The notes under the pieces are model-generated. The model saw only the letters and a program-made list of their open reading frames with translations. It was not told where the DNA came from and made no database searches. A stretch of 41,612 bases of DNA from a virus: positions 1 through 41,612 of the IMG/VR virus record IMGVR_UViG_3300021057_000019. One strand, given 5' to 3'. Within the stretch, counting starts at the first letter, position 1. Each line of letters begins with the position of its first letter. The translations under genes and the position numbers were made by a program. This document shows positions 1 through 6,554 of the stretch, piece after piece.

Positions 1-135
1 TGCCTTCAAAGAGGATGAAGATGCGGCGCGAGTTTGATGTGCCGCTCTCGAAGCAAGCCCTCGAAGCGCTGAGAGGGGTGTGGGAATTGTCGGAAGGGGG
101 AGAGCTAGTGTTTCCCTCCATCCGTTCAAAATCCA
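1..135. repeat. Left copy of terminal direct repeat (contig closes on itself)
   Basis: Bases 10-135 are identical to 41487-41612. Positions 1-9 match 41478-41486 except at 6, 8 and 9. The repeat lies inside the integrase reading frame, which is continuous across the join, so the real molecule is circular or circularly permuted, about 41,477 bp long. The three mismatches turn Ala-Glu into Ser-Lys without breaking the frame, so they look like strain variation rather than read noise. Confidence 0.95.
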
Positions 136-413
136 AGTCCCTCTCCGAAAATGCGCTCAACTCCGCCTTGAGGAGAATGGGGTACACGCAGGATGAAATG
201 ACGGCACACGGCTTTCGGGCCTCAGCCTCCACCATTCTTCATGAGCGAGGGTTTGAGCACGCGGTAATCGAAGTGTGCTTGGCCCACGAAGAGGACGATG
301 AGACTTCTCGTGCGTACAACAGGGCGAAATACTGGCCGCAGCGAGTAGCGCTGATGCAGTCCTGGGCCGACCTGTTGGACGGCTTCAAGACAAAGAAAGC
401 GGGGAGCGCATAG
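3..413 (+). CDS. int: P4-type tyrosine integrase, C-terminal part (split by contig ends)
   Basis: This is the end of the integrase that begins at 40700; joined, the protein has 396 residues, the usual size for P4-type integrases. It carries most of the catalytic domain: the box II motif AHGFR (His329, Arg332 in the joined protein), His355 in LAHEEDD, and the nucleophile Tyr365 in the typical AYNRAKYWPQR ending, followed by MQSWADLLD. The first catalytic Arg (R239) is in the other fragment. It would recombine a phage attachment site with the host chromosome, often at the end of a tRNA gene in this family. The stop codon sits inside a terminator hairpin. Confidence 0.95.
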   Translation, partial: PSKRMKMRREFDVPLSKQALEALRGVWELSEGGELVFPSIRSKSKSLSENALNSALRRMGYTQDEMTAHGFRASASTILHERGFEHAVIEVCLAHEEDDETSRAYNRAKYWPQRVALMQSWADLLDGFKTKKAGSA

Positions 414-424
414 CTCCCTTTTTT
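402..424 (+). terminator. Rho-independent terminator after integrase
   Basis: Stem GGGAGC (402-407) with GCTCCC (413-418), followed by six T. The integrase stop codon TAG (411-413) lies within the hairpin. Confidence 0.85.
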
Positions 425-439
425 ATTGCTCAAAAAGAG

Positions 440-463
440 CCTCCCGCCAAATTGAGCGGGAGG
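440..463 (-). terminator. Terminator for leftward genes ending at 492
   Basis: Perfect 8-bp stem CCTCCCGC (440-447) with GCGGGAGG (456-463). Read leftward it is followed by CTCTTTTTG, so it ends transcription of the operon at 492-1217 and meets the integrase terminator tail to tail. Confidence 0.75.
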
Positions 464-491
464 AGTGGGCGCACGGGGAGGAAGTCGTGCG

Positions 492-662
492 CTAACTGCG
501 TGAGCGGAGCCGTGGGGCTCGTGCTCGGAAGGCCTGACGCATGAGCGTCTTGGTCTTCAAGAACTCGGTCTTGCAGAACGTGGAACAGAAGGCATGAAAG
601 AGCCAACGCTGCCTAACCAAACCAAAGGGGCGGCTACATTGGTCGCAGGCGTTCCTAGCCAT
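492..662 (-). CDS. Small zinc-finger protein
   Basis: 56 residues, starting at ATG 662 with the sequence MARNACDQCSRPFG. A CxxC pair near the N-terminus and a second pair in FCSTFC make a probable four-Cys zinc site; the C-terminal third is very basic (RARAPRLRSRS). Such proteins often bind nucleic acid, but no function is known here. Its start overlaps the end of the HTH gene upstream by 8 bases, so the two are probably translated together. Confidence 0.7.
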   Translation of the reverse strand: MARNACDQCSRPFGLVRQRWLFHAFCSTFCKTEFLKTKTLMRQAFRARAPRLRSRS

Positions 663-831
663 GCACCCTCCTTGGGACGTACACGCCGAGCCTTTTGAGG
701 GTTCGGATGACCGTGTTGATGTCCACGTGGTAGTGGTAGGCGATGGCGAGGGGCTTCCAACCAAACTTGTAGAGGCACCCTGCGTTGGCCGCTTTCTGCG
801 GGGAGAGCTTGCATTTCACTCCCCGCTTCAT
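655..831 (-). CDS. Small helix-turn-helix protein
   Basis: 58 residues. The central part (residues 9-52) reads as a helix-turn-helix, with AIAYHYHVDINTVIRTLKR as the likely turn and recognition helix; the family resembles resolvase-type or small phage HTH proteins. It may be a regulator of this small leftward operon. The ATG at 831 overlaps the stop of the exported protein (ATGA), and its own end overlaps the zinc gene start. This frame is preferred over another overlapping frame on the same strand because of these couplings and its HTH pattern. Confidence 0.65.
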   Translation of the reverse strand: MKRGVKCKLSPQKAANAGCLYKFGWKPLAIAYHYHVDINTVIRTLKRLGVYVPRRVHG

Positions 832-1217
832 GCCCGCTCCTCCTTTGAGGGGAAGATGGCGTACTGCTTGTGCGGGGGGATGGGGCGGAAGCCGTGCGGG
901 GTGTTTACCCCGACCACGGCGATTTCCACGATGAGGAATTGTCCCTCGCGGGAGATTTCCTCACCCTTGACGTAGGCGACCTGCATCATGCCGCAGACCG
1001 TCTCGTTTGCTTCGGCGTTCACGACGATGAGCGCCGTTGCCTTGTCCTGTTGGAGAAGGGCAAGGAAGCGACGAGCCTGTTCAGGCGTGTCGCATAGAAG
1101 CCCTTGGCCCCGTTCGACCGTCTGGGCGAACGCACCGCGAGCCAGAAGTAGGGAGCCAAGTAGAAGGCAAAACCCTACGAACAGGAGCAACCAGCTTCCA
1201 CGGTCTTTCAGTTTCAT
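828..1217 (-). CDS. Exported protein with signal peptide
   Basis: 129 residues. The start at ATG 1217 has a near-perfect Shine-Dalgarno sequence (AAGGAGGT). Residues 1-32 form a signal peptide: a basic start, the hydrophobic stretch WLLLFVGFCLLLGSLLLA, and a cleavage site like AFA|QT. The mature part has two Cys (LLCDTPEQ and TVCGMMQ) that could form a disulphide. I do not recognise a function. It is first in the operon with the HTH and zinc genes, downstream of the large inverted-repeat structure at 1285-1380. Confidence 0.75.
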   Translation of the reverse strand: MKLKDRGSWLLLFVGFCLLLGSLLLARGAFAQTVERGQGLLCDTPEQARRFLALLQQDKATALIVVNAEANETVCGMMQVAYVKGEEISREGQFLIVEIAVVGVNTPHGFRPIPPHKQYAIFPSKEERA

Positions 1218-1284
1218 TTCCACCTCCTTCGAGTAAAGAGGCGAGTGCTGGGTACAGTGCAGCACTCAATTCCGTACTCGAAGA

Positions 1285-1380
1285 CTTCGACCCCTTCCGC
1301 CCCGTCTCTCGAACCTAGGAGCGAGAGATAGACGGGGTTCCACTCTTGCCTGCCGTTAGGCAGGGCGGAAGGGGTCGAAG
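1285..1380. repeat. 18-bp inverted repeat enclosing two hairpins (possible structured leader)
   Basis: 1285-1302 and 1363-1380 are perfect inverted repeats of 18 bp. Between them lie a hairpin formed by CCCCGTC (1300-1306) and GACGGGG (1331-1337) with an inner TCTCG/CGAGA stem, and a second hairpin CCTGCC (1349-1354) with GGCAGG (1359-1364). The hairpins share a few bases with the outer stem, so the forms may compete. It lies 68 bp upstream of the exported-protein start. It could be a leader RNA, a cruciform protein-binding site or an origin element. Confidence 0.75.
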
Positions 1381-1545
1381 AAAGGAGGGACTATTGGTGG
1401 AGGTGAGAGTGCCGCCGTTCTTCCGTAGAAACCCCAGAACGACAAATCAGGAGGTCAGGAGGGAGAACACGGCACAACAGAACCACCTTCCACCAGTAAT
1501 TATACACCCGTTCTTCATGTAAAGGCGGGCGGAAGGGGATAACCG
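1381..1545. other. Non-coding stretch upstream of leftward genes
   Basis: No gene seen. It holds an imperfect inverted repeat: TTGGTGGAGGTG near 1394 and CACCTTCCACCAG near 1484-1496. The purpose is unclear. Confidence 0.4.
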
Positions 1546-1734
1546 CTAGAGCTTGCGAATGAACTCAGTGGCCTCGAAGTGTTCTTGCCACAGCTTCTTC
1601 GCCTGCGCTCTTGGGTTGGTGCCGAGTGCTCGGGGGTTCGTGCCCGCTTTTCTCAGCGACTTGCGCCGCTTTTTTCTAACCTTCTTTGCAGGTTCAACTA
1701 TCGCTCCATCTCTTACTGTTGGAAGAAAGCTCAT
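1546..1734 (-). CDS. Small basic protein
   Basis: 62 residues, very rich in Lys and Arg in the middle (KKVRKKRRKSLRKAG), with a short internal repeat (GTNPRALGTNPRAQ) and an aromatic C-terminus. This could bind DNA or RNA. The Shine-Dalgarno sequence is weak, so the reality of the gene is less sure than for its neighbours. Confidence 0.5.
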   Translation of the reverse strand: MSFLPTVRDGAIVEPAKKVRKKRRKSLRKAGTNPRALGTNPRAQAKKLWQEHFEATEFIRKL

Positions 1735-2097
1735 GGTCTTACTTATTGATTAGATTGTGCAGACGCGCTCCCCCTTTCCCCACGAAGCGGAGAAAAGAGG
1801 AAACGCAGGTTCTCATTGATTGAGTTGTTGGCCTGTTGTTCGGCATGGCCTAGCCCGCGCTGGAACGGCTATTAGTTTTTTGTCTGTGCCGTTTTAACTC
1901 CCCCAGACACACTTAAGGCCGTCTTCGTCAGACGGCCCGTAGTGTGTATGAAGCACGTATGTCGCGCATGTTGCGCCCAGAGAGCATAAAGAAAATTACG
2001 CGCTCGGGGCACAATGCAACATGATGATTACATGTCTTCATACGCTCTTCAGTTTAGCACGAATATGGAGCGGTCAACCTGGGCCATGTGGACAACG
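1735..2097. other. Intergenic region without supported genes
   Basis: No convincing gene on either strand. The only clear structure is the two-part hairpin at 1907-1947. No tRNA found. Confidence 0.5.
1907..1947. repeat. Two-part perfect hairpin
   Basis: ACACACT (1907-1913) pairs with AGTGTGT (1941-1947), and inside it GGCCGTCT (1917-1924) pairs with AGACGGCC (1930-1937), leaving a 5-base loop and a symmetric 3+3 internal loop. There is no T-tract on either side, so an operator or structured RNA is more likely than a terminator. Confidence 0.65.
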
Positions 2098-2346
2098 CTA
2101 CCCCAGCTTCTTCAACAACCCCTCCGCCTCCTTCTTACTCAACAGCTTCCCCACCATATCCTTTGGCACCTTCTTCGCTGTCTTAGCGTCCAGCTCATAC
2201 CCTTGGGAGAAATCCTGGGTGGGAGCACCGTGGAGAGAGGCTTTGACACGGGCGGTGAGCAAGTCTCCTGCTTCGATGAGGAAGACCCGAATTGGTTTGT
2301 CAAAGGTCAGCCACCACAGGGCCATTGCTATCCCCAGCCTGCTCAT
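2098..2346 (-). CDS. Conserved-looking small phage protein
   Basis: 82 residues. The N-terminal third is hydrophobic and aromatic (GIAMALWWLTFDKPIRVFL) and the C-terminal half is Lys-rich and helical (KLLSKKEAEGLLKKLG). Long rightward frames cross the same bases, but this protein has a natural composition and they do not. It starts 33 bp from the divergent gene at 2380, so the promoters of the leftward gene and the rightward early operon must overlap. No function recognised. Confidence 0.6.
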   Translation of the reverse strand: MSRLGIAMALWWLTFDKPIRVFLIEAGDLLTARVKASLHGAPTQDFSQGYELDAKTAKKVPKDMVGKLLSKKEAEGLLKKLG

Positions 2347-2379
2347 TGCCGAGCGTTCGGTGTGCTATGCTCAGAGTAT

Positions 2380-2553
2380 ATGGAAACAGGAATTCTTTTA
2401 GTCATTGGGGCGCTAGTTGTTGCGTGGATGATTGGGTGGGTGGGGTATGCGGTACATGGAGAGGGGGCGCTTTCATTCGGCATCGGATTATTTATGGCAA
2501 TCGGCTTTCCGCCTTTATTGCTTGGTCTACTTTTAATCGTGGCAAATGTCTAA
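2380..2553 (+). CDS. Small two-helix membrane protein
   Basis: 57 residues, starting at ATG 2380. Two hydrophobic helices: roughly residues 4-24 (ILLVIGALVVAWMIGWVGYA) and 33-56. It is the first gene of the rightward early operon. A longer upstream reading frame exists but lies over the opposite-strand gene and has no natural composition. The function is unknown. Confidence 0.65.
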   Translation: METGILLVIGALVVAWMIGWVGYAVHGEGALSFGIGLFMAIGFPPLLLGLLLIVANV

Positions 2554-2749
2554 AAACAAAGCCGCCGTCGCGCTCGGCAAGAAGTCGTGGAAGAAGCGGA
2601 ATAGCGCGAAGGAGCGTGCCCGCCTCAAAGAGATTGCAAAGCTAGGTGCGGCTAAGACCAATGCCATTAAAGCCGCCAAGCGTAAGGCGTTGACAAATGG
2701 TAAAAGTGGCGTCGAGACAGAGCTGGGGATTACTTCACTGGACGCTTAG
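2546..2749 (+). CDS. Small Lys/Ala-rich basic protein
   Basis: 67 residues, overlapping the end of the preceding gene by 8 bases. Residues 2-48 are strongly basic and helical (KKSWKKRNSAKERARLKEIAK), similar in composition to nucleoid-binding or RNA-binding phage proteins. No specific family recognised. Confidence 0.65.
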   Translation: MSKNKAAVALGKKSWKKRNSAKERARLKEIAKLGAAKTNAIKAAKRKALTNGKSGVETELGITSLDA

Positions 2750-2947
2750 CGTTAGGCGAGTAAACTTAGAGACAGAGGCATCCAGTAGGCGGAGCGACGG
2801 CAACTTGGACTTTGAGAGCTGGGGCGGAAAAACTCATCAAGCAATTGGTGCGGTTTGCGTCCCGCCTCAGCATTCAAAGCCTGAGCTGTTAGTTAGCTCC
2901 GCCTCAAAAGCCTCTGCTCATTCACATAGTTCAAGGAAAGTGGGTTG
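2750..2947 (+). other. Stretch with no convincing gene
   Basis: No ATG-started gene. A frame from a TTG near 2808 runs to TGA 2946-2948, overlapping the next ATG as TGATG, but has unremarkable composition. It may be a leader. Confidence 0.3.
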
Positions 2948-3085
2948 ATGGGGGAAGGTTATAGGCGAGTTAGAGCGGCTCTGGTCGCCCGCATCCGCAA
3001 ATGCGTTTCCCCACCAGCTCGCTTTCCCTTCATAGACAAGTCGTTCGTGGGTTGCTGGGAGATTTGGGAGCAGCCCCTTCACTAA
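2948..3085 (+). CDS. Possible small protein
   Basis: 45 residues, beginning MGEGYRRVRAALVARIRK. A purine-rich stretch (AAGGAAAG) lies about 8 bases upstream. The basic N-terminal helix and WEIWEQ near the end look plausible, but there is no family support. Confidence 0.35.
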   Translation: MGEGYRRVRAALVARIRKCVSPPARFPFIDKSFVGCWEIWEQPLH

Positions 3086-3117
3086 TGCCTAGGCGATTGG
3101 CTCCCAGCCGCCCGCGA

Positions 3118-3300
3118 ATGACGAGTGCGATTATCAACTCATTAGAAGACAACGTGTTCAATCTAAGTATTGGGGTTATCTGTACGGCTTTTGCGTTTCT
3201 AGTAGTTGCTTTTGGGGACATTACGTGGGCCACGGTAGTAATTGGGTTCTTGGGCGGGTTGAATTTAACAATAGGAGTTTATCAATTAATAAACGAATGA
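3118..3300 (+). CDS. Small two-helix membrane protein
   Basis: 60 residues from ATG 3118 (MTSAIINSLEDNVFN). Two transmembrane helices at about residues 16-33 and 37-57. Its stop overlaps the next start as ATGA. No function recognised; one of several tiny membrane proteins of the early operon. Confidence 0.6.
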   Translation: MTSAIINSLEDNVFNLSIGVICTAFAFLVVAFGDITWATVVIGFLGGLNLTIGVYQLINE

Positions 3301-3506
3301 AAAAGTTTGAGACGTTCGTAGACTACGCTCCCCGTCATAGAACCTCACTCCCTCAAAGACTGGCTCTCAGCTTTAGAAGGACAGAGTGGAAGAAGGTGGC
3401 AGATGTGGTGCTCGGTGCGGTGGCCCTGGCCATCCCCGTGCTGTTCCTGCTCACGTTAGGGTTCGTGGTCGGGCTGTTCGTTGGTGCGGATACGGTCAAT
3501 TATTAG
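3297..3506 (+). CDS. Small membrane protein
   Basis: 69 residues, ATGA-coupled to the preceding gene. A polar, basic first half (APRHRTSLPQRLALSFRRTEW) is followed by one long hydrophobic helix near residues 41-65 (ADVVLGAVALAIPVLFLLTL). Unknown function. Confidence 0.65.
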   Translation: MKKFETFVDYAPRHRTSLPQRLALSFRRTEWKKVADVVLGAVALAIPVLFLLTLGFVVGLFVGADTVNY

Positions 3507-3566
3507 TCAGTCAGACGTAGCTCGTTGGGGGTGGGCTGACTGCCCCCAGCGAACTGCGAAGCAATT

Positions 3567-3743
3567 ATGGAAATCATTATTCCTTGGAAAGAGTTTGTGG
3601 ATGCGGCGCTACCTAAAGTGGGGAGTGGCTTCGGCCTCAAAGACGGCTGTGAATACAGCGTCTCGATAACGGCAGTCAGGCGGGGGCGGTTCGGAAGTGT
3701 CGCAGACTTTAACTTCCACATCAAAGAGAAACATGGAAACTAA
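3567..3743 (+). CDS. Small soluble protein, unknown
   Basis: 58 residues starting MEIIIPWKEFVDAALPKVG. It has a mix of short strands and helices with no motif I know. The next gene starts 11 bases before its stop, which supports both as members of one operon. A leftward frame over the same bases is judged to be a shadow. Confidence 0.6.
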   Translation: MEIIIPWKEFVDAALPKVGSGFGLKDGCEYSVSITAVRRGRFGSVADFNFHIKEKHGN

Positions 3744-3885
3744 GAAGCTAGTCGTCCAGCACGACAACGGGGAGAGGGTGTTTGGGTTGGAATGGCTCGG
3801 TGTCGAGCCTCACTGTTTGACAGAAGCTGAGGTGGCGAGGCTGGAAACCCTTGCCAACCAAGAGCAACGCTGGGGCCATGAATAG
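3733..3885 (+). CDS. Small acidic protein, unknown
   Basis: 50 residues, METKKLVVQHDNGERVFGLE at the start and a helical end (EAEVARLETLANQEQ). Overlaps neighbours on both sides by 11 and 8 bases, typical of this tightly packed operon. Confidence 0.6.
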   Translation: METKKLVVQHDNGERVFGLEWLGVEPHCLTEAEVARLETLANQEQRWGHE

Positions 3886-3967
3886 CCAATTCCCCATCTC
3901 CGCCGTCCTGGTGCTCAGTGCGGGAATAGTCGCGGTCATCTTACTAACTAACTACGCGCAGGTATGA
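3878..3967 (+). CDS. Tiny single-helix membrane protein
   Basis: 29 residues: MNSQFP, then a hydrophobic helix (ISAVLVLSAGIVAVILL) and TNYAQV. It overlaps the previous gene by 8 bases and the next by 4 (ATGA). It is short but the couplings and clear helix support it. Confidence 0.55.
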   Translation: MNSQFPISAVLVLSAGIVAVILLTNYAQV

Positions 3968-4110
3968 AATTCCCCAAAGTCATCATCCCGCAGTTCCTCT
4001 CGGCAAATTGCCCCGACCACTGGGAGAACATCATTTTGTGGGGTCGGTGCTGGAAGCACGATGAGGAAAAGCGGGAAGAAGCGTTAAAAGCTAAGTGGGC
4101 CAAAGTCTAA
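3964..4110 (+). CDS. Small protein, unknown
   Basis: 48 residues starting MKFPKVIIPQFL, with Cys16 and Cys29, several Trp and a charged C-terminal helix (KHDEEKREEALKAKWAKV). ATGA overlap with the membrane protein upstream. The function is unknown. Confidence 0.6.
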   Translation: MKFPKVIIPQFLSANCPDHWENIILWGRCWKHDEEKREEALKAKWAKV

Positions 4111-4112
4111 CT

Positions 4113-4280
4113 ATGATTACAAACCAAGAAATCGAACAGGTGATGAAGGAGAAGAACCTTCCCTACTCAAAGGCAAAGATGGTGGTGGAGATGTATCACA
4201 GAGAGGCGTACATCAACGGCACAGCGGACTATGTGTACGGGCATGATGAAGGGATGGGGCCGAAGGGGAGTAATTGGTAG
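4113..4280 (+). CDS. Small protein, unknown
   Basis: 55 residues from ATG 4113 (MITNQEIEQVMKEKN), 2 bases after the previous stop. Mostly helical N-terminal part, Tyr- and Gly-rich end. It lies directly before the recombinase gene. Confidence 0.6.
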   Translation: MITNQEIEQVMKEKNLPYSKAKMVVEMYHREAYINGTADYVYGHDEGMGPKGSNW

Positions 4281-4295
4281 CTAACCTAAAAATGT

Positions 4296-4916
4296 ATGTT
4301 GGATAAAAGCCCAAGTATTAAAGAATTAGCGGCGGCACTGAGTGCGTTTCAGGCAGAGGTAGACGCGGTAAAGAAGGACGCTGAAAATCCTTTCTTCAAG
4401 AGTAAGTACGCGAGCCTCGAAAATGTGATTGCGACCATCAAGCCGCTCCTAGCGAAGCACGGGTTGGCGTACACGCAATTCCCCTCGCTTATATGGCAGG
4501 ACGCTCATCCCCAAAGCTCGTTGACGACGATACTCCTACACACGTCGGGTGAGTGGCTTCAGGCAACAACACCGCTGCTGATGAAAGACCAAACCCCGCA
4601 AGGGCAGGGGTCAGCGATAACATACATGAGGCGCTATGCGCTCGCGGGTGTGTTGGGACTTGCTACAGAGGAGGACGATGACGGCAACGCCGCTTCCAAG
4701 CCCGTGAAGATTACCAAGCCTGCCGTGGTCGTGAAGGCTGAAGAAAAGGAAGCGAATGAGAAGAAAGAAATTCAAAAGCTCTGCGATGAGATGTCGGACG
4801 TTCCGCTTCTGGACAAGAGGGAGTACGTGAACTTCATCAAGGGCAAGACAGGACTGATTTACGGAGAGGCGAAAAATGGTGAGATTATTGAAAGACTAAC
4901 TGCACTCAAAAACTAA
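4296..4916 (+). CDS. erf: Erf-type single-strand annealing recombinase
   Basis: 206 residues. Residues 1-132 match the ERF superfamily: SIKELAAALSAFQAEVDAV, then NPFFKSKYASLENVIATIKP, a strand-rich core with EWLQATTPLLMKDQTPQGQG, and SAITYMRRYALAGVLGL followed by an acidic EEDDDGN. The last 65 residues are charged and variable. Erf, known from phage P22, anneals complementary single strands and circularises or recombines phage DNA. No partner exonuclease is seen beside it. The following gene starts one base after its stop, so the two are cotranscribed. Confidence 0.92.
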   Translation: MLDKSPSIKELAAALSAFQAEVDAVKKDAENPFFKSKYASLENVIATIKPLLAKHGLAYTQFPSLIWQDAHPQSSLTTILLHTSGEWLQATTPLLMKDQTPQGQGSAITYMRRYALAGVLGLATEEDDDGNAASKPVKITKPAVVVKAEEKEANEKKEIQKLCDEMSDVPLLDKREYVNFIKGKTGLIYGEAKNGEIIERLTALKN

Positions 4917-4917
4917 T

Positions 4918-5130
4918 ATGCAACGCTACAACATTTCTGTCCCCCGTGAGTATGAGAAGGATGGAGAGAAGAAAACCGCGTGGTCGAACGTAGGCAAGCT
5001 GGTTCGCTTCGAGGCGACGGCAAGCAAGCCGGAGAGCTTCATCATCGAACTCGGCATGTTCCCAAACACGAAGTTCATGGTCTTCGAGGAAAAGGCGCGG
5101 GAGGAGAAGGGCGAAGAGACAATACTCTAA
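4918..5130 (+). CDS. Conserved small protein linked to recombinase
   Basis: 70 residues. The pattern 'Y-x-I-x-VPREYEKDGEKKTAWSNVG', with GMFPNTKFMVFEE later, matches in my memory a small strand-rich protein common in Patescibacteria and their phages. I infer a single-strand-DNA-related or OB-like role only from its place next to Erf; this is not shown by the sequence. Confidence 0.65.
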   Translation: MQRYNISVPREYEKDGEKKTAWSNVGKLVRFEATASKPESFIIELGMFPNTKFMVFEEKAREEKGEETIL

Positions 5131-5397
5131 ATGAAGAAGCTCACCCAAAAGCAACGGGTCATCAACCAGCTCAAGGAAGTGGGGTTTGTCAGTCGCAACT
5201 GGTGTTTGTCTCAACGCATTACGCGGTTGGCCGCTCTCGCCGCACTTCTAAGGTCAGAAGGTTGGGAGCTACAGGGTGAAGATAGGGACGGCGACTACTG
5301 CTACGTCATGCAGAAGGAGCCTGTGAAGATGGTGTCCCGTGTAGTTGAGAAAGAGGGGAAGTATTACGAAGTGCGTGTGCCTCTGACAGCTAACTAG
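5131..5397 (+). CDS. Winged-helix phage protein
   Basis: 88 residues, starting immediately after the previous stop. Residues 3-45 (TQKQRVINQLKEVGFVSRNW, then RITRLAALAALLRSEGWEL) match the phage helix-turn-helix family in which a short winged helix precedes a variable tail. Probably a DNA-binding regulator or replication accessory; the C-terminal strand-rich part is not assigned. Confidence 0.75.
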   Translation: MKKLTQKQRVINQLKEVGFVSRNWCLSQRITRLAALAALLRSEGWELQGEDRDGDYCYVMQKEPVKMVSRVVEKEGKYYEVRVPLTAN

Positions 5398-5404
5398 AAA
5401 GGAG

Positions 5405-5635
5405 ATGTATCCAATATTTATACCCGCAAGCCCGCCTCCGCGCTGTCCTCAGTGCGACAAGAGCGAGAAGAAGGTTGAGGTCTGCGGGCACTGCGAATAT
5501 CGCTATCTTGAGGAAGAGGCCGCTTGGTGGATGTGGTTGGCTGTCCCCGTGTTTTTCTTAGCGATATTTGTGGCCTTTGCGCTGACCTGTCGTTGGGTTC
5601 TGTTCCCGATACTTGAGTTTATCTTTTTCGGCTAA
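5405..5635 (+). CDS. Zinc-ribbon membrane protein
   Basis: 76 residues. CPQC at residues 14-17 and CGHC at 27-30 form a four-Cys zinc ribbon. A hydrophobic region from about residue 41 to the end makes two transmembrane segments. A start codon follows AAGGAGATG, giving a good Shine-Dalgarno sequence close to the ATG. The role is unknown. Confidence 0.7.
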   Translation: MYPIFIPASPPPRCPQCDKSEKKVEVCGHCEYRYLEEEAAWWMWLAVPVFFLAIFVAFALTCRWVLFPILEFIFFG

Positions 5636-5649
5636 TCACCCTCACTTGT

Positions 5650-5751
5650 ATGGAGAATGACGAAAAGGCAGGTTGGACAGTATTAGTTTTAGCGCTCGTA
5701 GCTGCTCTCCTTGTGGCGCTCTTCTTATGGCCAAACTTCTTGCTCGTATGA
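5650..5751 (+). CDS. Tiny single-helix membrane protein
   Basis: 33 residues: MENDEKAGW, then a hydrophobic helix (TVLVLALVAALLVALFLW). Its stop overlaps the next start as ATGA. Confidence 0.6.
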   Translation: MENDEKAGWTVLVLALVAALLVALFLWPNFLLV

Positions 5752-5876
5752 CCCCCTCCCGCTCCACCAAGGCAAGGAAGAGGGTGAGCAAGAAGCATTT
5801 GATTGACACACTCCAAAGCATCCTCAGTCCGCAAGTCGTGTTCGTTCCAGTGCGTAAGAAGCGGGTGCGCCACTAA
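5748..5876 (+). CDS. Small very basic protein
   Basis: 42 residues, highly basic at both ends (STKARKRVSKKHL and RKKRVRH), likely nucleic-acid-binding. I chose ATG 5748 because it overlaps the preceding stop as ATGA; an in-frame ATG at 5727 would add seven residues. Confidence 0.55.
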   Translation: MTPSRSTKARKRVSKKHLIDTLQSILSPQVVFVPVRKKRVRH

Positions 5877-5883
5877 ATCATCT

Positions 5884-5985
5884 ATGGAGCAAGAAAAGCA
5901 ATTCAGAGCGTTTGCATGGGGATGGATAGCGGCTTCGCTCTTCTTTATGGCCGCGCAGATTATTTACACCGTCATTCATCACTAG
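5884..5985 (+). CDS. Tiny single-helix membrane protein
   Basis: 33 residues: MEQEKQFRAF then a hydrophobic aromatic helix (WIAASLFFMAAQIIYTVI). Follows the basic protein after 7 bases. Confidence 0.55.
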   Translation: MEQEKQFRAFAWGWIAASLFFMAAQIIYTVIHH

Positions 5986-5988
5986 CGT

Positions 5989-6336
5989 ATGGAATGCGAC
6001 AAATGCCGCGAGGAAAACTGTTTTGACCGCAAGACTAAATGTCCTTGCCCCTGCCACGCCTCCCCTCATGGTGAGGGAGAGGAAACGATAGAACAAGGGC
6101 AAGTTGTTTGGGATAGCCCCTGGGATAGCCCCGCGTTTTGGCAACGCACCTACAAAGTGAACTATGTGCAAGCGGCGCAAATCGTCAGTCGTATAAAGCG
6201 TATCGTAGCCGCCCAACGCGCCTCTGCGGTGAAGGAGGTGGTGGAGAAGGTGTTGGCCAACTTACCAGACGATAATTGTGCGACCTGCAATATGCGAACA
6301 CGAAATTACATTCGCTCCCTCGAAGAAACAAGATGA
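5989..6336 (+). CDS. Cys-rich protein, unknown
   Basis: 115 residues. The N-terminus has seven Cys/His candidates (CDKC, CFDRKTKCPCPCH) and a CATC pair lies near residue 98, so one or two zinc sites are likely. The middle is helical and basic (IVSRIKRIVAAQRASAVKEV). It resembles phage proteins with a C-terminal helical zinc module, but I cannot name a family. ATGA-coupled to the next gene. Confidence 0.65.
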   Translation: MECDKCREENCFDRKTKCPCPCHASPHGEGEETIEQGQVVWDSPWDSPAFWQRTYKVNYVQAAQIVSRIKRIVAAQRASAVKEVVEKVLANLPDDNCATCNMRTRNYIRSLEETR

Positions 6337-6554
6337 TAGAGTGGAAACAACTACGCGCATTGTTCGAGCCCTCAAAATCGAAATGCGGCTGCGCGTTCGG
6401 CGGAGTTGTTGGTCTTCCATTTTGGTACCAGAGCCATGATGTCTACATCCATGACGGCGATGAAGAAAGGAAAGGCCGCTACCGCAAGATAGTCTGCAAG
6501 AGTACGGGCGCGTGGTGGAAAGTGCCTCTACCTGACTTGCACGAAATCGTATGA
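6333..6554 (+). CDS. Small protein with CxC motif, unknown
   Basis: 73 residues from ATG 6333, MIEWKQLRALFEPSKSKCGC. It has a mixed strand and aromatic composition (WYQSHDVYIHDGDEE, WWKVPLPDLHEIV). ATGA overlaps at both ends fix start and stop well. Confidence 0.65.
   Translation: MIEWKQLRALFEPSKSKCGCAFGGVVGLPFWYQSHDVYIHDGDEERKGRYRKIVCKSTGAWWKVPLPDLHEIV

Noticed and set aside
2014-2379. Upstream extension of the membrane protein at 2380
   Set aside because: Runs over the opposite-strand gene at 2098-2346 and lacks natural composition.
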